Shown: in pieces, positions 59,617 through 64,000 of the stretch
How positions within the stretch are numbered: position 1 is the first letter of the stretch
Layout: each line of letters begins with the position of its first letter
Assembly: GCF_016802725.1 (NCBI RefSeq)
Contig: NC_052665.1
Location: 10,309,001 to 10,373,000 of the forward strand
DNA: 64,000 nucleotides
Reading direction: 5' to 3'
Source: Solenopsis invicta
Taxonomy: Eukaryota > Arthropoda > Insecta > Hymenoptera > Formicidae
Translations under genes and position numbers: made by a program
Notes under the pieces: model-generated
What the model was told of the DNA's origin: nothing
Database searches by the model: none
Seen by the model: the letters and a program-made list of their open reading frames with translations, nothing else

Positions 59617-60948
59617 AATATATTTATACCTTTCATAAAAGTTGCCGAAAAACCAGCCTTTTGAACGGAACCGTCACTGACGAACTTGACGAGCAGTTTG
59701 TTCCCCGTCGACTTAATATCTGGTGGTATCTTGTATCCACAATAAACGCCGATCAAAGGGGAATCGTTGTTATGTCCGTCACGCACTTCGACGTAGTCGT
59801 ACACGCAATTGTCATGGTTCTCGATCTCGAAAGACTGAAATTTCAAGGCCACTTGATAATCCTGAGGTACGGACAATTTCCACACGCACTCTTTGCTGGA
59901 TTGATATTCCTCTGGATAATTTGGTGACTCCAGATGTCCTATACCATCTAATTCGACATCGCCACCGCAAACAGCCTCGTAATTCGCTGTGAAACCACGG
60001 TGACCAGTTTGCCTGCTAGACGTCACGTACGTTACCAGCATCCGACTTGCACTCGACACTATTGGTTCGTGCATCTTTCCACTGCCGCAATATCGACCTG
60101 AATCAAATGGTACGCACAGTTTTAGCAAATTCCGCTGAGATGCGAGACTCGTTTTACTTTCAAATTGTCACTGTTCTCCGAACACAAGTGACAAAAGTAA
60201 TGAGAAAATTTATTAAAATTATATCGCACGTATGTGACTGTTATACACTTTCTAAACACATTTTGTTCCACGCGTTTTTCAATGCGTCGTAGATTCGATG
60301 TATTCGCGTTATTGGACGTGTTGTTAGACGCAAACACTTTTCGCTTAAAGATAAGTTTCTTTTACAAGAAAAAAAATGCTTACCTAATACTCGGCTCTTA
60401 TACCAGTATCCATCTCGTATCTCGAGATAATCGCTGCGGCAATAATCACTTTTGAATATGTCGAGGGACGTGATATTTAATACGATACGTTCGCCATGCG
60501 TAGCTGTAATTCGCCACTCGCATCGTTCCCCATCGATAGACGGAGAATTATTCGGATGATTCGGTGATCCGAAACTACCACTGTTCTCCTGAAAAGTTCT
60601 ACCGCATTCTGTAAAAATTCACCAAGTTTATCTATTTAAGGAATTTAATTGTTATAGTTATTATTTAAAATTAAATATTTTAATAAAAATACTTGAGAAC
60701 GATAGTTCAATTCTTACTGTGACACTTGTATAAAAGATTCGTTTGTGCAATGTCGCCCTCGCTCAATCTGATTCTTTGTCCAATCTCGGGTCTCTTTTTT
60801 CCATGAGTCTCCATAGGTAAAATTGTATCTAGATAAGTGCCTTTTGAAAAGGTATTCTTTGCATAGTGCATAATAGAGTCATAATCATAGGGCAACCCAA
60901 GCGAGTTTACTTCTTCCTCTGTCAACTTGTTAAAATTGTACTCCTGAC
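56682..60948 (-). CDS. tld: Tolloid/BMP-1-type astacin metalloprotease, C-terminal nine exons (partial gene)
   Basis: Secreted zinc protease family that cleaves chordin/Sog-type BMP antagonists and matrix precursors. Coding exons on the minus strand: 60948-60718, 60608-60384, 60097-59630, 59327-59205, 59021-58703, 58069-57778, 57587-57374, 57199-56949, 56846-56682. Total 2,288 bp, about 762 codons; every junction has AG/GT and keeps the frame. Domain order: end of astacin (Met-turn SIMHY), CUB1, CUB2, EGF1, CUB3, EGF2, CUB4, CUB5, acidic tail, TGA. This order is diagnostic for tolloid/BMP-1. The HExxH zinc site and N-terminus are not in the window. Insects other than flies usually have one tolloid gene, so orthology is likely but untested. 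Confidence 0.95.
56949..57199 (-). CDS. tld: Tolloid exon: main part of CUB5
   Basis: Acceptor CGTTACAG|CTTGC, donor ATTCC|GTAAGT. Encodes CGGHLMATDRVKHLYSHAKYG, CDWVIEAPLGKNVHLSF, CGYDFVEVFSG and GRFCGNS. Confidence 0.93.
57374..57587 (-). CDS. tld: Tolloid exon: main part of CUB4
   Basis: Acceptor CGTATAG|GTATT, donor CACAG|GTAGTT. Encodes VFKVFEMEPHQECAYDH, IIIYDGDSPDS, GRFCGNKEPHP and KGFLATHST. Confidence 0.92.
57778..58069 (-). CDS. tld: Tolloid exon: end of CUB3, EGF2, start of CUB4
   Basis: Acceptor ATTGAACAG|CGTCC, donor AATTG|GTTCGT. Encodes VQKSGFAAVFFTDMDEC, EGF2 with CKNTIGSYQCSC (calcium-binding type), then CKYEITAPVGTIKSPNYP and CVWHFTTKPGHRIKL of CUB4. Phase 0 at the donor. 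Confidence 0.93.
58703..59021 (-). CDS. tld: Tolloid exon: CUB3
   Basis: Acceptor TTCCTTAG|ATGCC, donor CAATAG|GTTTTA. Encodes ACGGFFDDNNGTITSPSFP through CEYDSVEVASKLGDD to MRITFTSDN. The last part of the domain (SVQKSGFAAVFF) is in the next exon. Confidence 0.93.
59083..59125. repeat. TA microsatellite in a tolloid intron
   Basis: Alternating TA for about 43 bases in the intron between EGF1 and CUB3. Confidence 0.9.
59205..59327 (-). CDS. tld: Tolloid exon: EGF1 (calcium-binding type)
   Basis: A single-domain exon: acceptor TGTTTAAG|AATTC, donor GCGAAG|GTAAAG. Encodes FDEC...HGCEHDC...CINTLGGYECSC..., with six cysteines and the C-x-N-x4-Y-x-C-x-C pattern of calcium-binding EGF domains. 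Joins in frame to CUB2 and CUB3. Confidence 0.93.
59371..59420. repeat. CA/CG alternating microsatellite in a tolloid intron
   Basis: ACACAC, then CGCGCGCG, then ACACAC; alternating purine-pyrimidine throughout except near 59383. Confidence 0.85.
59578..59610. repeat. TA microsatellite close to a tolloid donor site
   Basis: Alternating TA ending about 20 bases from the donor of the CUB2 exon. Confidence 0.9.
59630..60097 (-). CDS. tld: Tolloid exon: end of CUB1 and all of CUB2
   Basis: Acceptor TGATTCAG|GTCG, donor GAAAG|GTATAA. Encodes RYCGSGKMHEP, closes CUB1, then CUB2 from CGGDVELDG through YDYVEVRDGHN to VQKAGFSATFMK. At 468 bp it is the largest exon in the window. A TA repeat lies just inside the following intron. 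Confidence 0.95.
60384..60608 (-). CDS. tld: Tolloid exon: first part of CUB1
   Basis: Acceptor TTTTTACAG|AATGC, donor ATTAG|GTAAGC. Encodes CGRTFQENSGSFGSPNHP through DYLEIRDGYWYKSRVL. The CUB cysteines and the D-Y-L-E-I-R-D-G calcium-site motif are visible. Confidence 0.94.
60718..60948 (-). CDS. tld: Tolloid exon: C-terminal part of the astacin domain
   Basis: Acceptor TTACAACAG|GT and donor CACA|GTAAGA. Encodes GQEYNFNKL, the astacin Met-turn SIMHYAKNTFS and the end of the catalytic domain (RLSEGDIAQTNLLYKC). The zinc-binding histidines would be in the preceding exon, beyond this window. Confidence 0.95.
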
Positions 60949-60984
60949 CTGTTGTAACAAGACACAGTATTTTCATCAAAAGTG

Positions 60985-61027
<43 letters not shown>

Positions 61028-61083
61028 CGTAGTTGCTATCCTATTAACCATCATGTCGTGAAATATTGTAATTACAAAGTGGT

Positions 61084-61139
<56 letters not shown>

Positions 61140-61630
61140 ATAATAGGAAAACAACTACAATTTATAGTAAACAAACAATTTACGTGAAGAGCTTGTAAAT
61201 AGAAACACAAATACAGATATATATAATGAGCTATTTCTCTAACTAGACGATTCATTAGAATAAATCACACGAATCATAGTGAAATCCAAAGTGACAATTA
61301 TCAATAATTCCTTGTGCTTGTCGCATATAAATAATCTACTTCGCTACTTTTGTTAGTTGCCCATTGATTAATAACATTTGCACATTTCCATTAAATTAGA
61401 CAATTAATTTAAAACAATAACAAATTTCAGTCACGTAAACAAACAAATACTTGAAACGATTGCGACAGCAAATATACTTCAAAGCACGTATACATGTGCT
61501 TTTAACTAAATCCTATTCACGTTTGCCAAACATCGACTAAATATATATTTTATATATATATATATATATGTGTGCGTGTGCGTGTGCGTGTGCGTGTGCG
61601 TGTGCGTGTGCGTGTGCGTGTGCGCGCGCG

Positions 61631-61673
<43 letters not shown>

Positions 61674-64000
61674 ACATCTCTATAAAATTTATGAAAATTG
61701 GGTCCAATATTGTTGTTTGCGAGAAACATGAGAAACTGTGCGTGTTCCGGAATGTCGATGAGTCATTTACTCAGAGCAGAAGAGGGTAATATGGCATCCA
61801 TTTTCATTTTATCGAATAACTTTGTTTACAATTAATATTTTCTATTGAACGATTACATTCGTCAGAGTGTTGTTTGATTCTAGGCTCAAAGTAATGAAAT
61901 ATTTATTATTTAGGACGTGATTTATAAAAATCTAATGCATTGCGTAATTGATAGAAAAAAAGTGGTTGTAATATAGCTATCCATAAAAATAATTTTAAAA
62001 AAGTAGTTTAAAAGAAACACAGTATCTTGTTACAAAATTATATATTTTTAATTTTCCATTGTTTAGAATTTTCCTACGCTCAGAAGTTTTAGAAATACCA
62101 TTTGACATTTCATTAAAAATATTTTATCTCTGTTTAACATTAAACAACATGCATAAAATGATGTTTCTAATGTTTCTAAACACCTCTCTTTAAAATGACA
62201 ATCGATTTATCAAAGAAATATTTCGATATAAAAATTTTGCTTAAAAAACAATATTAACAAATTCCATGTTATTGTTTTAACTTTGTATAACTCGAAATGT
62301 ATACGACCGAATAAAAAGTTAAATGGCAAAGAAACAATCGAGTGTATGTACCTTCGTGTGATAGTACACTCAAGTTTAAGAATAATAAGCAAGTGTATGT
62401 AATTAAAGGTTAAAAGGTTTTCAAGGTACACATTTACCTTGAAAAAGTTTAAAAGTGCTCGTAAGTAAAATGCCTTATGACAATTGTCAGTCATTATGTA
62501 TTGGCATATTAGCATTACTAAAAAAACGACGAGCTACTAAACAAATAACTCTATAAGCAATTGTTAGAATACGTTACCTAATTAACGGAAATAATAGGGG
62601 TAGCCGTATTGTCGACAGTAGCCCACAATACCCTCTTCTCCTCTAATCTTTAATATTTCAAGTCTATTCTTCACCAAGTATTTCCTATTGCATCGCATTG
62701 CATATTAATGATGAGAATGATACATGTACTTTGCGATAAATGTAACGAATATTGATATTTATTTTCAAAACGATTGTACACATCAAATTGACACCAAACG
62801 CAATCGCTTTATTTAAAAAATCTTCGACGGTCTTTATCGGTCTTTAAAGCTGAAACTTTCAAGTGTAATATTTTCAATAATAAAAGCCAAATAGAGAAAA
62901 TTTTTGTACGAGTAATTTGAGATTGAATGTAAGTTTTCAGTAAAATAAGTTGGCACAGATGCGCGCATTTCCGATATTAAATGTCAATCGTCTCTTCAGC
63001 TAAAAAATATACTCGTGTATCACCGTCACATTTTAGGTTGGATATAATTTCAAATGAAAGATAAAAGACCAAGTGCTGTACTGACGTTCTTTTAAGCTCT
63101 GAAATTAAGAGCTCCTCTTTAAAAGTGCCTAGCGTATAAGCGAAATAGCATACAGCTATAGGGCATATAATTATATCGGTAAGTAGTCTTTTAAAGTTTT
63201 TTCTCGTACATCCGAGCGAGAATGTATAATAAAGTTTAGTACAATACCTAGATAATAAGAACGTTTTCTGATCGTTTTCTCGTTACTCAAATGGATCTTC
63301 GCCCCCGTGTGCCATTACGATTTCGATACGCCTTACTTGAGTACGTAACGTTTTACTTATTAGTACTTATTTAATTGAACAGAGATGGCTGATAGAAATC
63401 TCGCCGGCTTGTAAAATCCACCCGGCCCAAAAGTGATATACGTACAAGTTAAACAAACGACGAATCTCCACATCGTCCACAGTTGCCCGCGCAATACCGA
63501 AAAGATTAATAGAATCAGTTTGAGAATAATTTAAAGAAATGTATGATGAATGAATAAGTAACAAGTGCCGCCATAACGGTGATCTAATTACAATTATAAC
63601 TTTGTTAATAAAAGAAATCCGTTCAAAAATTTATACAGACTCATTCCAACTAACCTGGTCAGCGCGAGTTTAGAAAAGGGCCTAAAAAAACAAGTATTTT
63701 ATTTTTGCGATATCTCACAAGTTGCAGATATACTTATTTTGCAAATAGATACGTTTTCCTTTGAAAGGATTATTTTTAATAATTGATGCAAGTCGTAACA
63801 ATATCGGATCAACTGTTTGAGATAATTTGTAGCAAAATTTTACTCGCGATATTGACGTTAGGTCAAACGTCAAAGAATATGACGTCTTTCACGCATAAGC
63901 GTTTTAAAATAAATTATTTTGCGCGCGCGCGCGCACCCGTGTTAGTCGCATTATTGTATCGCAGATGTAATGCAAATCAAAGTAAACAAGTGCCAATAGC
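60949..64000 (-). other. tld: Tolloid intron, continuing past the window edge
   Basis: Upstream (minus-strand sense) of the astacin exon. I find no further exon with HExxH or other astacin sequence on the minus strand, so at least 3 kb of intron is implied. It contains microsatellites at 60984-61027 (TC then TA), 61087-61134 (TA), 61551-61673 and 63923-63935 (GC). No separate gene is supported. Confidence 0.7.
61551..61673. repeat. Compound TA / TGTGCG / GC / GT microsatellite
   Basis: Order: TA repeats, about eight TGTGCG units, a GC block with one GCGGCG interruption at about 61630, then GT repeats to 61673. Almost entirely alternating purine-pyrimidine. Confidence 0.92.

Noticed and set aside
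61780..62640. Possible TIR element with AGAAGAGGGTA near 61780 and TACCCTCTTCT near 62630
   Set aside because: Only about 11-18 bases pair, with no target duplication or internal structure; may be chance.
63367..63564. 65-codon minus-strand ORF near the right edge
   Set aside because: No recognisable domain, no splice context that fits tolloid, and length expected by chance.
61000..64000. Missing tolloid exon with the HExxH zinc site
   Set aside because: I searched the minus strand by eye for the histidine motif and flanking astacin sequence and found none; it probably lies outside the window.

Overview
The window looks like an insect chromosome segment, most likely hymenopteran and perhaps an ant. 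The reasons are an intron-rich tolloid-type gene, AT-rich noncoding DNA full of microsatellites, and the mix of R1-like, CR1-like and Tc1/mariner elements. The species call is inference; no rRNA or mitochondrial marker is present.

Positions 1-48538 are a satellite array interrupted by transposons. The basic unit is an AT-rich monomer of about 139-141 bp. Monomers are organised at larger scales too: alternating subtypes (about 280 bp), a 12-monomer block (about 1,682 bp) and a 5,909-bp super-unit. Seven complete foldback elements and one partial one sit in the array. Full-length ones are 1,291 bp, begin CAGGG and end CCCTG, have two 595-bp inverted arms around a 101-bp centre, and lie between TA dinucleotides. 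Around 40.2-46.5 kb the array carries a 5'-truncated R1-like LINE on the minus strand, flanked by a 14-bp target duplication. That LINE is itself split by a near-complete CR1-like LINE on the plus strand (ORF1 plus an endonuclease/reverse transcriptase ORF2).

From 48.5 to 51.3 kb a 2,466-bp Tc1/mariner-superfamily element with 300-bp terminal inverted repeats and an uninterrupted 353-aa DD41D-type transposase sits inside degenerate ATTGCC/CATT-rich low-complexity DNA. The centre of the satellite-borne foldbacks matches the region downstream of this transposase gene, so the foldbacks look like non-autonomous relatives of this family.

From 51.3 to 56.7 kb the DNA is mostly non-genic, with a 201-bp TA-flanked MITE and two other hairpin elements. 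From 56.7 to 60.95 kb the minus strand carries nine consecutive exons of a tolloid/BMP-1-type astacin metalloprotease: the end of the protease domain, then CUB1-CUB2-EGF1-CUB3-EGF2-CUB4-CUB5 and the stop codon. All eight internal junctions join in frame at GT/AG sites. The zinc-binding part and the N-terminus are not visible and should lie beyond the right edge, past an intron of more than 3 kb. The tolloid gene is the only host gene I can support.
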